Source: JAITWN01 sp964581365 (GTDB lineage Bacteria > Pseudomonadota > Gammaproteobacteria > SZUA-140). Taken from it: a stretch of 64,000 bases of DNA. Positions 8,543-17,970 of this stretch are shown piece after piece. Position numbers and translations under genes: made by a program. The first letter of the stretch is position 1. Every line of letters begins with the position of its first letter. The stretch covers positions 32,702 through 96,701 of the forward strand of contig CAZOOF010000003.1 of assembly GCA_964581365.1 (NCBI GenBank), given 5' to 3'. The notes below the pieces were generated by a model. It was not told the DNA's origin. It made no database searches and saw only the letters and a program-made list of their open reading frames with translations.

Positions 8543-10639
8543 GTGCGCATCGCGCCGTCATCACCGGTGACGGCGCTCAGGGGAGTGGCTGCGCAGACAG
8601 CTGCGCGGCTGTCCCGCCTGGACGTACACACGGTGCTCGATCTGCTGCTGCACCTGCCGAGTTCCTACCAGGATCGCAGCCGGATCGCCGCCATCGGCAG
8701 CCTGCGCGTGGGCGATGTGACCGGGGTGCGAGGCGAGGTTCTGCTGGTCCAGATGCGCCCGGGGCGGCGCGCGGTGCTTTCCGCCCGCATCAGCGACGGC
8801 ACTGGTATGCTCCAGCTGCGCTTCTTCAATCCCCATGCGCGGCTGCGGGAACTGCTGGTGCGCGGTGCCCGCATTTATTGTTACGGTGAAGTCCGGGATG
8901 CGGCCGGAATGGCGGAGATGGTCCACCCGGAATGCCGCGTGGATAATGACGCTGCTCCCGAGGGCGAGGCCGCCCTGGTTCCTGTGTATCCTGCTACGGC
9001 GGGACTTCATCAGGCGACGCTGCGCACCATCGTCGCTCGTGGACTGCAGGCGCTAGAGGTCGAGGCAGCAGCCGCCGACGATGCCTTCAGCGAACTGCTC
9101 CCCGATGATCTTTTGCTTCGCCATGGGCTTCCCCCATTGCGCGAAGCGCTGCTCTGCATCCATCGACCATCGCTCGACGCCGATGTGGCGACGCTGCTCG
9201 ATGGTCGCCACCCGGCCCGCCGCCGTCTGTCACTGGAGGAACTGATCGCTCATCAGCTCAGCATGCGGAGCCTGCGCGAACGTCGCGGCGCGCAGCGCGC
9301 GCCGGTGATCGGCGCCAGCGAAGGCGGGCTGCGGGACACATTCCTGGAGGGCTTGCCCTTCCGTCTGACCTCGGCGCAGCGCCGGGTCATCGAGGAGATC
9401 GATGGTGATCTGACGCTGCCCCATCCCATGCAGCGTCTGCTGCAGGGAGATGTCGGGTCGGGCAAGACAGCGGTCGCAGCGGCTGCGGCGCTGGCCGCGG
9501 TGGAGTCGGACTACCAGGCCGTGGTGATGGCTCCGACCGAGCTGCTGGCCGAGCAGCACTACCGCACACTGCAGCAGTGGTTCGCTCCGCTAGGCATCGA
9601 GCTGCGCTGGCTGGGCGGCGGAATGCGTGCGCGGGACCGGCAGGCGGCACTCTCCGATCTCGCCGCGGGAGCTGCTCAGGTGATCGTGGGGACGCACGCT
9701 CTGTTCCAGGAGGATGTCGTTTTCGCCAGGCTCGGCCTGGTCGTGATCGACGAGCAGCATCGCTTCGGCGTGCACCAGCGGCTGGCCTTGCGCGAGAAGG
9801 GCCGCACCGGTGAGCGGTATCCGCATCAGCTGATCATGACAGCGACGCCCATCCCTCGCACACTGATGATGACTGCGTATGCAGATCTGGACTGCTCGGT
9901 CATCGATGAACTGCCGCCGGGCCGCCAACCGGTCACCCCCTTGGTACTGCCCGACACGAGACGCGTGTATTTGCTGGTGCGGGTGCGGGAGGCTGGCCGC
10001 CCGGGGGGGCTGGCCTACTGGGTCTGCACGCTCATCGAGGAATCCGAAGCGCTGCAGTGCCAGGCCGCAACCGAAACGGCGGCGACGCTGAAGGAGGCGC
10101 TCTCCGGACTGAGCGTCGGTCTGGTGCATGGCAGACTCAAGCCTGCCGAGAAAGAGGCGGTGATGGTAGCCTTCAAAAGAGGAGAGATCGATCTGCTCGT
10201 TGCCACCACGGTCATAGAGGTCGGGGTCGATGTGCCGAATGCAAGCCTGATGATAGTGGAGAACGCTGAGCGGTTAGGTCTGGCGCAACTCCACCAGCTG
10301 CGGGGCAGGGTGGGGCGAGGGAGCGCAAAAAGCGCCTGTGTCTTGATGTATCATAGCCCCTTGTCCGAGCGGGGGCGCGCACGCCTCGCCGTGCTTCGCG
10401 ACACTTCCGACGGGTTCGCCATCGCGGCGCGTGATCTGGAGTTGCGCGGGCCGGGTGAATTGCTCGGCGTGCGGCAGGCGGGCGAAATGCGCTTGAAGGC
10501 GGCGGACCTGCAGCGCGACGGCGATCTGGTTCCGCTGGCGGCGGAAGCCGCCGAGCGCTTGCTGCGCGAAGATCCGCGTCGCTCCGCTGCGCTGGTCCGG
10601 CGCTGGCTGGAGAATCGGCCACAGTACGGAGCGGTATAG
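8543..10639 (+). CDS. recG: ATP-dependent DNA helicase RecG
   Basis: Superfamily 2 helicase that regresses stalled replication forks and migrates branched DNA. A wedge/OB domain fills the first 350 residues; then come the Walker A segment GDVGSGKTAV, the DEQH box (VVIDEQHRFGVHQR), MTATPIPRT, and helicase C-terminal motifs VATTVIEVGVDVPNAS and QLRGRVGRG. The frame is open upstream into ridA; I chose GTG 8543 because it gives 698 residues, close to E. coli RecG (693), and an N-terminus just before PVTALRGV. TTG 8504 is the main alternative start. Confidence 0.93.
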   Translation: MRIAPSSPVTALRGVAAQTAARLSRLDVHTVLDLLLHLPSSYQDRSRIAAIGSLRVGDVTGVRGEVLLVQMRPGRRAVLSARISDGTGMLQLRFFNPHARLRELLVRGARIYCYGEVRDAAGMAEMVHPECRVDNDAAPEGEAALVPVYPATAGLHQATLRTIVARGLQALEVEAAAADDAFSELLPDDLLLRHGLPPLREALLCIHRPSLDADVATLLDGRHPARRRLSLEELIAHQLSMRSLRERRGAQRAPVIGASEGGLRDTFLEGLPFRLTSAQRRVIEEIDGDLTLPHPMQRLLQGDVGSGKTAVAAAAALAAVESDYQAVVMAPTELLAEQHYRTLQQWFAPLGIELRWLGGGMRARDRQAALSDLAAGAAQVIVGTHALFQEDVVFARLGLVVIDEQHRFGVHQRLALREKGRTGERYPHQLIMTATPIPRTLMMTAYADLDCSVIDELPPGRQPVTPLVLPDTRRVYLLVRVREAGRPGGLAYWVCTLIEESEALQCQAATETAATLKEALSGLSVGLVHGRLKPAEKEAVMVAFKRGEIDLLVATTVIEVGVDVPNASLMIVENAERLGLAQLHQLRGRVGRGSAKSACVLMYHSPLSERGRARLAVLRDTSDGFAIAARDLELRGPGELLGVRQAGEMRLKAADLQRDGDLVPLAAEAAERLLREDPRRSAALVRRWLENRPQYGAV

Positions 10640-10810
10640 CTGTCAGCGGGGACAAATCCTGGAAGCCGCGTTCCGGTGCAGGCGCAGTCCGCCTGTGTGC
10701 GCCACGGGTCTCGGTCTGACCCGTCGCGTCCGGCCAGGCACCCCGTCTTCAACTGCCAGGAAGGAATGCGCCGCGCGCCGGTGCCGATTACAGGCGAACT
10801 GACGACATCG

Positions 10811-11386
10811 ATGTTGAATCAAGGCAGGGAACCACGCTGGCGGCCGATCAGGCGCGCCGGCCGCAGCTTGCCCCCCGGACTCGCCTGCTGGCTGACCGCT
10901 ACTGAGTCGCTGACCCAGCGTCTGCAGCGTCTGTGCGGAGAGGATTTCGCCCTCGATCTTCTTGGCCAGTCCTGGTGCCGGCCGCTCCCCGGAGAGCGCG
11001 TCGCGCTCGGGATGCAGCGGCGTGCCTGGGCCCTGGTGCGGCAGGTATATCTGAGCTGCGGGACGCGTCCGCTGGTCTATGCACGTACCGTGATCCCGCG
11101 CACTACCTTGCGGGGAAGTCGCCGGCGCTATGCCCGGCTGGGTGAGCGGCCGCTGGGGGAGGTGCTGTTCGCTACGGCGGACGTCGAGCGCAGCCCGCTG
11201 GAGGTGGCGATGCTCATGCCTGGCGACTTTCTGCATGACGCCGCGACCAGCGGCCTTGGAGCCAGAGGCACGGGTCGCGTGCTCTGGGCCAGGCGTTCGG
11301 TGCTCAGGGTCAACGGTCATCCGCTGCTGGTCAGCGAGATCTTCCTGCCCGCCATCGGCACCATAGGCCGGAAGACCGGTTCATGA
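10811..11386 (+). CDS. ubiC: chorismate lyase UbiC
   Basis: Converts chorismate to 4-hydroxybenzoate, the first committed step of ubiquinone synthesis. The 191-residue product has the conserved W(R)PI start region, the WARTVIP-like segment (here YARTVIPRTTLRG), LGERPLGEVLF, and the C-terminal WARRSVLRVNGHPLLVSEIFLP with the product-binding residues. Two in-frame ATGs (10766 and 10811) precede the domain; 10811 leaves the family's usual short leader, while 10766 has an AGGAAGG placed too close to it. The start is therefore uncertain by 15 residues. It overlaps ubiA by four bases. Confidence 0.88.
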   Translation: MLNQGREPRWRPIRRAGRSLPPGLACWLTATESLTQRLQRLCGEDFALDLLGQSWCRPLPGERVALGMQRRAWALVRQVYLSCGTRPLVYARTVIPRTTLRGSRRRYARLGERPLGEVLFATADVERSPLEVAMLMPGDFLHDAATSGLGARGTGRVLWARRSVLRVNGHPLLVSEIFLPAIGTIGRKTGS

Positions 11387-12264
11387 GGATCGATGGCATG
11401 AGACTGCGTGAGCGCGCCGGCGTCTATGCCCGGTTGATGCGTCTCGATCGGCCGATCGGCGCCTGGCTGCTGCTGTGGCCGGCGCTATGGGCTCTGTGGC
11501 TGGCGGGGGAGGGGAGTCCGGATCCTTGGAACGTGGTGGTCTTCGTCGGTGGCGTGATCCTGATGCGCTCGGCGGGATGCGTCATCAATGACTATGCCGA
11601 TCGCGGGATCGACGGTCATGTGCATCGGACCCGGTATCGGCCTTTCGCGCAGGGCGAGGTTTCCACCCGCGAGGCTCTCGGGTTGTTCCTGATTCTTTGC
11701 CTTCTGGCCTTTGGTCTGGTGCTCACCCTGGACTGGTTCACCATTGCGCTGTCGCTGGTTGCGCTGTTCCTCGCCGCAACCTATCCCTTCATGAAGCGCT
11801 ATACCCACCTGCCGCAGGTATATCTGGGCATGGCCTTCGGCTGGGCGGTGCCCATGGCTTTCGCCGCCGAGACCGGCGCCGTTGCGCAGGGTGGATGGCT
11901 GCTATACGTCGCTGCGGTGTTGTGGACCACGATTTACGACACCATGTACGCCATGGTGGATCGCGAGGATGATCTGCGCATAGGCGTCAAATCGACCGCC
12001 ATCCTGTTCGGAGACGGCGATCGTGTGATCATTGGCGTACTGCAGGTGCTCCTGTTCATCGTTCTGCTGGTGGTCGGCAGCCGCTTCGAGCTCGACTGGG
12101 GTTACTATCATGCCGGCCTCATCGTCGCCGCCATCCTGGCGCTGTGGCAGCAGTATCTGATTCGAAACCGTGATCCGGATGCGTGTTTTCGCGCGTTTCT
12201 CAACAACAACTGGTTCGGGATGGCGATCTTCATCGGTTTGCTGCTGCATTACCTGGACTCATGA
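11383..12264 (+). CDS. ubiA: 4-hydroxybenzoate octaprenyltransferase UbiA
   Basis: Integral-membrane prenyltransferase that attaches the polyprenyl tail to 4-hydroxybenzoate in ubiquinone synthesis. The 293-residue protein has about eight membrane segments and the two aspartate-rich motifs of the family: NDYADRGIDGHVHRTR in the first third and YDTMYAMVDREDD in the second half, which bind Mg-diphosphate. The start overlaps the ubiC stop (ATGA). An ATG at 11398 is an alternative. Ubiquinone made here would serve the respiratory chain feeding the cytochromes encoded later in the window. Confidence 0.95.
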   Translation: MRIDGMRLRERAGVYARLMRLDRPIGAWLLLWPALWALWLAGEGSPDPWNVVVFVGGVILMRSAGCVINDYADRGIDGHVHRTRYRPFAQGEVSTREALGLFLILCLLAFGLVLTLDWFTIALSLVALFLAATYPFMKRYTHLPQVYLGMAFGWAVPMAFAAETGAVAQGGWLLYVAAVLWTTIYDTMYAMVDREDDLRIGVKSTAILFGDGDRVIIGVLQVLLFIVLLVVGSRFELDWGYYHAGLIVAAILALWQQYLIRNRDPDACFRAFLNNNWFGMAIFIGLLLHYLDS

Positions 12265-12393
12265 CAGCGATCCGGGCAGCGTTGCCATGCCCGGGGTAAT
12301 GGGTTCAAATATGCGCAGGCTCGCGGCCGCGCCAGCGGTCGCCGGGCGGATGCCCGTTTTATCGGCGGGTATGTTCCAGCGGGCGGAGAATCG

Positions 12394-13407
12394 ATGACAT
12401 CCAGCGTACCCACAGACTCGGTTGCGGCCGGGGCTTCCGAGGCTGAGCGTTTCAAGCGGCTTGGCCAGGCGGTCATTGATACCGAGGCTGCCGCCGTGCT
12501 GGCTTTGCGTGAACGTATCGGTGATGCCTTCGTTGCCGCATGCCGGCACATGCTCGCCTGCAGTGGTCGTATCGTCGTGCTCGGTATGGGCAAGTCGGGG
12601 CATATCGGCGGCAAGATTGCCGCCACCCTCGCCAGCACCGGCAGTCCCGCCTTCTTCGTCCATCCCGGGGAAGCGAGTCATGGAGACCTGGGCATGATCA
12701 CGCCGGGCGATGTCGTGCTGGCCATTTCCAATTCTGGCGAAACCGAGGAGTTGCTGACCATCCTGCCGATAATCAGGCGGCTCGGTGTGCCACTCATCAC
12801 GCTTACCGGCAAGCCGGCATCCACGCTGGCGCGCGCTGCCGATGTCAACATCGATGTCAGCGTTTCCCAGGAGGCCTGTCCACTGGGACTCGCGCCAACC
12901 TCGAGTACGACTGCCACGCTGGTGATGGGCGATGCGCTGGCGGTGTCGCTGCTCGAAGCAAGAGGATTCACTGCCGACGATTTCGCCCGTTCCCATCCGG
13001 GCGGACGTCTGGGGCGCCGGCTGCTGCTGCTGATTCGTGACATCATGCATACTGGAGATGCGGTGCCGCGGGTGACGGCTGACATCGTGCTCAGTGAGGC
13101 GCTGGTCGAAATGACGCGCAAGGGGCTGGGTATGACAGCGGTGGTGGATGCGGACGGGCGCCTGTGCGGTATTTTCACCGACGGTGATCTGCGACGCATC
13201 CTCGATCGCCGCATCGATGTCCATGCCACCACGGTCGGTACCGTGATGACCGCCAGCCCGCGCAGCGTCGAGCCCGACATGCTGGCCGTCGAAGCGCTCG
13301 AGTTGCTGGAGCAGCATAGAATCAGCCAGCTTCCGGTTGTCGATGGTGACGGTCGCCTGGTCGGCGCCTTCAATATGCATGACCTGCTGCGGGCAGGTGT
13401 GGTCTAG
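12394..13407 (+). CDS. kdsD: D-arabinose 5-phosphate isomerase KdsD (SIS + CBS)
   Basis: Interconverts ribulose 5-phosphate and arabinose 5-phosphate, the entry to KDO for lipopolysaccharide. The 337-residue protein has an SIS domain (VLGMGKSGHIGGKIAATLASTG, ISNSGETEE) in the first 200 residues and two CBS domains in the rest, beginning near DIMHTGDAVPRV. A GCGGAGA Shine-Dalgarno precedes the ATG. It is the first gene of a kdsD-kdsC-lptC-lptA-lptB-rpoN cluster, the standard gammaproteobacterial order, so KDO synthesis and LPS export are made together. Confidence 0.95.
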   Translation: MTSSVPTDSVAAGASEAERFKRLGQAVIDTEAAAVLALRERIGDAFVAACRHMLACSGRIVVLGMGKSGHIGGKIAATLASTGSPAFFVHPGEASHGDLGMITPGDVVLAISNSGETEELLTILPIIRRLGVPLITLTGKPASTLARAADVNIDVSVSQEACPLGLAPTSSTTATLVMGDALAVSLLEARGFTADDFARSHPGGRLGRRLLLLIRDIMHTGDAVPRVTADIVLSEALVEMTRKGLGMTAVVDADGRLCGIFTDGDLRRILDRRIDVHATTVGTVMTASPRSVEPDMLAVEALELLEQHRISQLPVVDGDGRLVGAFNMHDLLRAGVV

Positions 13408-13416
13408 GAGCAATCT

Positions 13417-13950
13417 GTGCAGGATTTCATCGAGAAGGCGCGGCAGATCCGGCTGGTGGTATTCGATGTCGATGGCGTGCTCACCGACGGCGGGCTGTTC
13501 ATCGACTGCGATGGCCGCGAGCACAAGGTGTTCAATTCCCGCGATGGCCATGGCATGAGGATGCTGCAGGAAAGCGGGGTCATCATCGGGGTCATCACTG
13601 GCCGCAGTTCCGAGTCGGTGGCCCACCGCATGGCGGGGCTCGGCATCAGTCATGTCTTCCAGGGACAGAGCGACAAGCTGCCCGCATTCCGGCAGCTGCT
13701 CGACACGGTCGGCATATCCGCAGAGCACGTGGCATGTGTGGGCGACGATGTGGTGGACCTGCCGATGATGCGGCGCGCCGGTCTGGCCATCGCCGTCAAC
13801 GATGCCCATGAGCTGGTCAAGGAGCATGCGCACTGGATCACGGCCAATCGCGGTGGTCACGGCGCAGCCCGGGATGTGTGCGAGCTGATCATGAAGGCGC
13901 AAGGGACCTTGCCGGCGCTCTGGGAGCGTTATTTGTCGCTCGACGGCTGA
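13417..13950 (+). CDS. kdsC: KDO 8-phosphate phosphatase KdsC
   Basis: HAD-superfamily C0 phosphatase that removes phosphate from KDO 8-phosphate. The 177-residue product has the motif I VFDVDGVLTDG, the motif II TGRSSE and the metal-binding VGDDVVDLPMM. The start is a GTG at 13417 preceded by TAGGAG at 13405-13410, where the TAG is the kdsD stop; the next in-frame ATG would remove part of motif I. It is nine bases downstream of kdsD and six bases upstream of lptC. Confidence 0.95.
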   Translation: MQDFIEKARQIRLVVFDVDGVLTDGGLFIDCDGREHKVFNSRDGHGMRMLQESGVIIGVITGRSSESVAHRMAGLGISHVFQGQSDKLPAFRQLLDTVGISAEHVACVGDDVVDLPMMRRAGLAIAVNDAHELVKEHAHWITANRGGHGAARDVCELIMKAQGTLPALWERYLSLDG

Positions 13951-13956
13951 GCAGGC

Positions 13957-14505
13957 ATGGAGCGAGCGCTGCTCATCGTACTGCTGGTGATGGCGGTGGC
14001 CAGCGCCTGGTGGTGGTCTCGCGATATCGATGAGCCCGATGCGAGGTTCACCTCGGGCGAAGTGCCCGACTACAGCATGGCCGATTTCCAGCTCACCGAA
14101 CTGAATCCGGCCGGACGCCCCAGCCACACCCTGGCTGCTGAAACCCTGTATCATTACCCGGAGCGTGCGGAATCGATACTCGCGGCGCCGGTACTTCATT
14201 TCTTTGAGGCAGATCGCCCGGCCTGGGAGATTTCCGCGCGGCATGGAACGGTGTCCGACATCGAGCGCTCGGTACGGCTCGAGGGTGAGGTGCACGTCCG
14301 CTACTCAGCCGCGGATCCCGGCCGTGATTTCGAAATCAGAACCGAAGAGCTTTACGTTTGGCCCGATGATCGTCGGGCGGAGACGGAGGCGGCAGTGCGC
14401 ATCATCCAGCAGTCTGGGATCACCGATTCGATAGGTATGCAGGCCGATCTGGAACAGCGCTGGATGCGTTTGCTCTCCCGTGTGCGAGGCCATTATGACC
14501 CTTAG
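13957..14505 (+). CDS. lptC: LPS export protein LptC
   Basis: Bitopic inner-membrane protein that takes lipopolysaccharide from the LptBFG extractor and hands it to LptA. The 182-residue product has one N-terminal membrane segment (about residues 4-20, ALLIVLLVMAVASAWWW) and a periplasmic beta-jellyroll with the typical sequence PDYSMADFQLTELNPAGRP and a later ARHGTVSDIE. Its last 11 bases overlap the lptA start region. Sequence conservation in LptC is low, so assignment relies on topology, length and position between kdsC and lptA. Confidence 0.93.
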   Translation: MERALLIVLLVMAVASAWWWSRDIDEPDARFTSGEVPDYSMADFQLTELNPAGRPSHTLAAETLYHYPERAESILAAPVLHFFEADRPAWEISARHGTVSDIERSVRLEGEVHVRYSAADPGRDFEIRTEELYVWPDDRRAETEAAVRIIQQSGITDSIGMQADLEQRWMRLLSRVRGHYDP

Positions 14506-15031
14506 CCTGATGGCAAGAACCTGTGCGTTGCTGCTGCTGGCGGGTGCCGCGGCGCATGCGCTTGCCCTGCCGACCGATCGCGATCAACCGATAGAAATCG
14601 AAGCGGATAGCGCCGAGCGTGATGACGCCAGAGGCGTCAGCGTTTACCAGGGCAATGTCGTCTATACCCAGGGGACCATCCGTCTCGAAGCGGACGAAGT
14701 GCGGATATTCGAGGATGGAACCCGGCGTGTGGTTCGAGTGGAGGCCGAAGGATCGCCGGTGCGCTTCAAGCAGCGTATCGAGGGGCATGATGAGGACATG
14801 CGGGCGCAGGCCCGGCGCATGGATTACTTCGTTGAGCCGGAGCGGCTCGTGCTGCAGATCGACGCGCATGTCTGGCGCCTTGATACCGAGCTCTCCGCTG
14901 AAGTGATCAATTATGATCCGGTGCGCGACGTGGTGAATGCCGAGCGCGGAGCGGCTGACAGCGGCCGCGTCCGCATCATCATCCAGCCGCGCGAAGGCGA
15001 CGACACGCCGGCTGCAGCTTCGGGCGACTGA
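14495..15031 (+). CDS. lptA: periplasmic LPS transport protein LptA
   Basis: Periplasmic bridge protein (OstA-like jellyroll) that carries lipopolysaccharide between LptC and the outer-membrane LptD. The product of 178 residues from ATG 14495 has a signal peptide with a hydrophobic core (CALLLLAGAAAHALA) and probable cleavage after ALA or nearby, followed by the domain start QPIEIEADSAERDD and YQGNVVYTQGTIRLEADEV. A GTG at 14480 is in frame but would put charged residues before the signal peptide. It overlaps lptC by 11 bases and precedes lptB by six. Confidence 0.94.
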   Translation: MTLSLMARTCALLLLAGAAAHALALPTDRDQPIEIEADSAERDDARGVSVYQGNVVYTQGTIRLEADEVRIFEDGTRRVVRVEAEGSPVRFKQRIEGHDEDMRAQARRMDYFVEPERLVLQIDAHVWRLDTELSAEVINYDPVRDVVNAERGAADSGRVRIIIQPREGDDTPAAASGD

Positions 15032-15037
15032 GCATAC

Positions 15038-15763
15038 ATGGCCCTGCTCGACGTCGAACAGATCTCCAAGCGTTATCGCCGTCGCGATGTCGTGCGCGGC
15101 GTGTCGATGCATGTTGCCGGCGGCGAAGTCGTCGGTCTGCTCGGTCCCAATGGCGCCGGCAAGACGACGTGCTTCTATATGATCGTCGGTCTGGTGCCAT
15201 GCGGCGGAGGAACGATCCGTCTGGACGGGCGTGATGTCACTTCGATGCCAATGCACGCGCGGGCGCGGCTCGGTATCGGCTACCTGCCGCAGGAAGCATC
15301 AGTGTTCCGCAAGTTGTCGGTGGCCGATAACCTCAGGGCGGTACTGCAGACCCGCCGTGATCTCGATCGGGCGGCTCAGGAGCGCCGGGTCGATGAGCTG
15401 CTCGAGGAGTTTCACATCGAACACCTGCGTGATTCCGCCGGGATGAGTCTTTCCGGCGGAGAGAGGCGTCGGGTCGAAATAGCGCGCACACTCGCCATGC
15501 AGCCTCAATTCGTGCTTCTCGACGAGCCCTTCGCCGGCGTGGATCCCATGTCGGTCCTCGATATTCAGAGGATAATCAAGTATCTTCGTGAAAAGGGTAT
15601 AGGCATCCTGATTACGGATCACAACGTAAGGGAAACGCTGGGTATCTGTGAGCGGGCCTATATCATGAGTGACGGTGCGATCCTGGCTGAGGGACGGCCG
15701 GAGGAGCTGCTGGCGAACGAGCGTGTCCGGGAGGTCTATCTCGGCAGCAGTTTCCACCTGTGA
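15038..15763 (+). CDS. lptB: LPS export ABC transporter ATPase LptB
   Basis: Cytoplasmic ATPase that powers extraction of lipopolysaccharide from the inner membrane together with LptF and LptG (not in this window). The 241-residue product has Walker A LGPNGAGKTTCFY, Q-loop YLPQEASVFRKL, signature LSGGERRRVEIARTL, Walker B FVLLDEPFAGVDP and the H-loop ITDHNVRETL. Length and sequence are standard. It is the last gene of the LPS block before rpoN. Confidence 0.96.
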   Translation: MALLDVEQISKRYRRRDVVRGVSMHVAGGEVVGLLGPNGAGKTTCFYMIVGLVPCGGGTIRLDGRDVTSMPMHARARLGIGYLPQEASVFRKLSVADNLRAVLQTRRDLDRAAQERRVDELLEEFHIEHLRDSAGMSLSGGERRRVEIARTLAMQPQFVLLDEPFAGVDPMSVLDIQRIIKYLREKGIGILITDHNVRETLGICERAYIMSDGAILAEGRPEELLANERVREVYLGSSFHL

Positions 15764-15847
15764 CGCGCCGGCCCGCCCAAGCGGCGGCGGGACTTATGCA
15801 TTAGAATTGGAGTCGATGGCGCTGGTTGTCGGCGCCCTATGGTACTC

Positions 15848-17392
15848 ATGAAGCAAACCCTGCAAATTCGCCTGGGCCAGCATCTGGCCATGACCCCGCA
15901 ACTGCAACAGGCGATTCGCCTGCTGCAGCTGTCCGCGCTCGATCTGAGTGAGGAGATCCAGCAGGCGCTCGAATCCAATCCCATGCTCGAGCTGGCGGAC
16001 GAGGGAGCGGATGGCGGTGGCGATGACTTCGGTACGGATGGGGCTGATGGAACGCCCGAGTCCGAGGCTGCCGACGCCCAGGGCGAAGGCGGCAGAGCGG
16101 ACGACATGGCCGGTTCCTATGAGGAGGGGCTGGAGGCGGCCGCTATCTCGGGCGAGGCTATCGAAGGTCCCGAACTCACCGATATCAGTGATGACCTGCC
16201 GGTCGACAGTGTGTGGGAGGATATTTACGACAGCGCCGTATCCTCGCGAGCGGCGGCCACCGACGCTGATGGCCGCGAATATGAAAGCCAGGACTCCGCG
16301 GCGCAGACTCTGCACGATCATCTGATCTGGCAGATGCATATGACCAATTTCAGCGACCGTGACCGTGAGATCGCGCTCGCCATCATCGATGGAATCGACG
16401 ATCGCGGCTATCTCACCGTGGATCTGGAGGACATTCGCGAGGGGTTCGGTACGCAGTTCGACGACCTGGATATCGCCGAGATCGAGGCGGTGCTGCGCCA
16501 GGTGCAGAACTTCGATCCGGTTGGCGTCGGCGCCCGTGATTTGCGTGAGTGCATTCTCATCCAGTTGAATTGCATGCCCGAGGGCACTCCCTGGCTGGAG
16601 CAGGCCAGGCAACTGGTGGGTGAGTATCTGCAGTTGTTCGCCGACCGAGAATACAGTCAGATCATGCGGCGGATGAAGTGTACGCAGGAAGATCTGCAGC
16701 AGATGCTGCTGCTGGTCCAGTCTGTGAACCCGCATCCGGGTTTGCAGATTGCCGATCAGAACACTGAGTATGTGGTTCCCGATGTCATCGTTACCCGCGA
16801 CAAGAGCTCCTGGCGCGTAGAGCTCAATCCCGAGGCTGTGCCCAGGGTCAGGATCAACGCCGGTTATGCCGGCCTGGTGCGTAGGGCCGATAGCAGCAAC
16901 GACAACACCTATATGCGTAATCAGCTCCAGGAAGCGCGCTGGTTCGTGAAGAGCCTGCAAAGCCGCAATGAAACGCTGCTCAAGGTCGCCACCTGTATCG
17001 TGGAGCGTCAGCGCGGGTTCCTGGAGCACGGTGAGGAGGCGATGAAGGCGCTGGTTCTGCATGACATCGCCACAGCTGTCGGCATGCACGAGTCGACCAT
17101 CTCCCGTGTGACGACGCAAAAGTATATGCATACGCCGCGCGGCATCTATGAGCTGAAGTATTTCTTTTCCAGCCACGTCAGTACCGACAGTGGCGGGGAG
17201 TGCTCCGCGACCGCGATCCGCGCGCTGATTAGAAAGATGGTGGCTGCCGAAGATCGCAGCAAACCCCTCAGCGACAGCAGGATCGCCGAGCTGCTGAAGG
17301 AGCGCGGAATCAACGTTGCGCGGCGGACGATTGCGAAGTATCGTGAGGCGCTTTCCATACCTTCCTCCAGCGAGCGCAAGCGCCTGGTGTGA
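15848..17392 (+). CDS. rpoN: RNA polymerase sigma-54 factor
   Basis: Alternative sigma factor that needs AAA+ activators. From ATG 15848 the product has 514 residues: region I (MKQTLQIRLGQHLAMTPQLQQAIRLLQLS), an acidic region II of about 100 residues rich in Asp/Glu/Gly, the core-binding region, the helix-turn-helix segment MHESTISRVTTQKYM and the C-terminal RpoN box ARRTIAKYREAL. A further ATG at 15839 would add three residues. The gene is followed directly by ptsN; the hpf gene usually found between them is absent. Confidence 0.96.
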   Translation: MKQTLQIRLGQHLAMTPQLQQAIRLLQLSALDLSEEIQQALESNPMLELADEGADGGGDDFGTDGADGTPESEAADAQGEGGRADDMAGSYEEGLEAAAISGEAIEGPELTDISDDLPVDSVWEDIYDSAVSSRAAATDADGREYESQDSAAQTLHDHLIWQMHMTNFSDRDREIALAIIDGIDDRGYLTVDLEDIREGFGTQFDDLDIAEIEAVLRQVQNFDPVGVGARDLRECILIQLNCMPEGTPWLEQARQLVGEYLQLFADREYSQIMRRMKCTQEDLQQMLLLVQSVNPHPGLQIADQNTEYVVPDVIVTRDKSSWRVELNPEAVPRVRINAGYAGLVRRADSSNDNTYMRNQLQEARWFVKSLQSRNETLLKVATCIVERQRGFLEHGEEAMKALVLHDIATAVGMHESTISRVTTQKYMHTPRGIYELKYFFSSHVSTDSGGECSATAIRALIRKMVAAEDRSKPLSDSRIAELLKERGINVARRTIAKYREALSIPSSSERKRLV

Positions 17393-17486
17393 AGAATGAA
17401 GCACGGGTGGATGCGCGGGGCGGCCGCTGTCGATGGCCGATTCGCATCCGATACCGGCCAGAACTGGACGGAATGTCGATCAGGAC

Positions 17487-17957
17487 ATGAATCAACTGGT
17501 AGACCTGCTGGCTCCGGAGCGGGTGTTGTATCGCCCATCCGTTGGCAGCAAGAAGCGGGCGCTGGAAATCCTCAGCGAACTCATGGCAACCGAGTCCGGG
17601 CCGGTAAGCGCAAACGAGGCGCTGACCAGCCTCATCGAGCGTGAGCGTCTCGGCAGTACCGGACTAGGACACGGCGCCGCCATACCTCACGGGCGACTGA
17701 GCGGGCTCGATCACGCCATTTGCGCGTTCCTGAGGCTCGGGGAAGGTGTGGACTTCGATGCGGTGGACGAACAGCCGGTCGATATGATTTGCGGGCTGCT
17801 GGTGCCGGCGCAATCGACCAGCGAGCACCTCAACATTCTGGCACTGCTGGCGGAGATGTTCAGCGATGCACAGTTGCGTCAGCGTATCAAGGATGCGCGG
17901 ACCGACGGCGAGATCTACGATCTGCTGGTTGGCTGGCAGCGCGGCGGTGGAGACTAG
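17487..17957 (+). CDS. ptsN: nitrogen-regulatory PTS EIIA protein PtsN
   Basis: EIIA-Ntr, a phosphoryl acceptor of the regulatory phosphotransferase system that controls potassium and nitrogen responses. From ATG 17487 (AGGAC just upstream) the product has 156 residues, starting MNQLVDLLAPERVLY. The active-site histidine is in GHGAAIPHGRLSG. The segment QSTSEHLNILALLAEMF is also conserved. The gene lies between rpoN and hprK. Confidence 0.95.
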   Translation: MNQLVDLLAPERVLYRPSVGSKKRALEILSELMATESGPVSANEALTSLIERERLGSTGLGHGAAIPHGRLSGLDHAICAFLRLGEGVDFDAVDEQPVDMICGLLVPAQSTSEHLNILALLAEMFSDAQLRQRIKDARTDGEIYDLLVGWQRGGGD

Positions 17958-17970
17958 GTCGACAGCACCA

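Noticed and set aside
12259..14295. Long minus-strand open frame (678 codons) opposite kdsD-kdsC-lptC
   Set aside because: It lies antisense to three well-recognised genes, has no recognisable domain and reflects high GC codon bias.
15794..17404. Minus-strand open frame opposite rpoN
   Set aside because: Antisense shadow of a clear sigma-54 gene.
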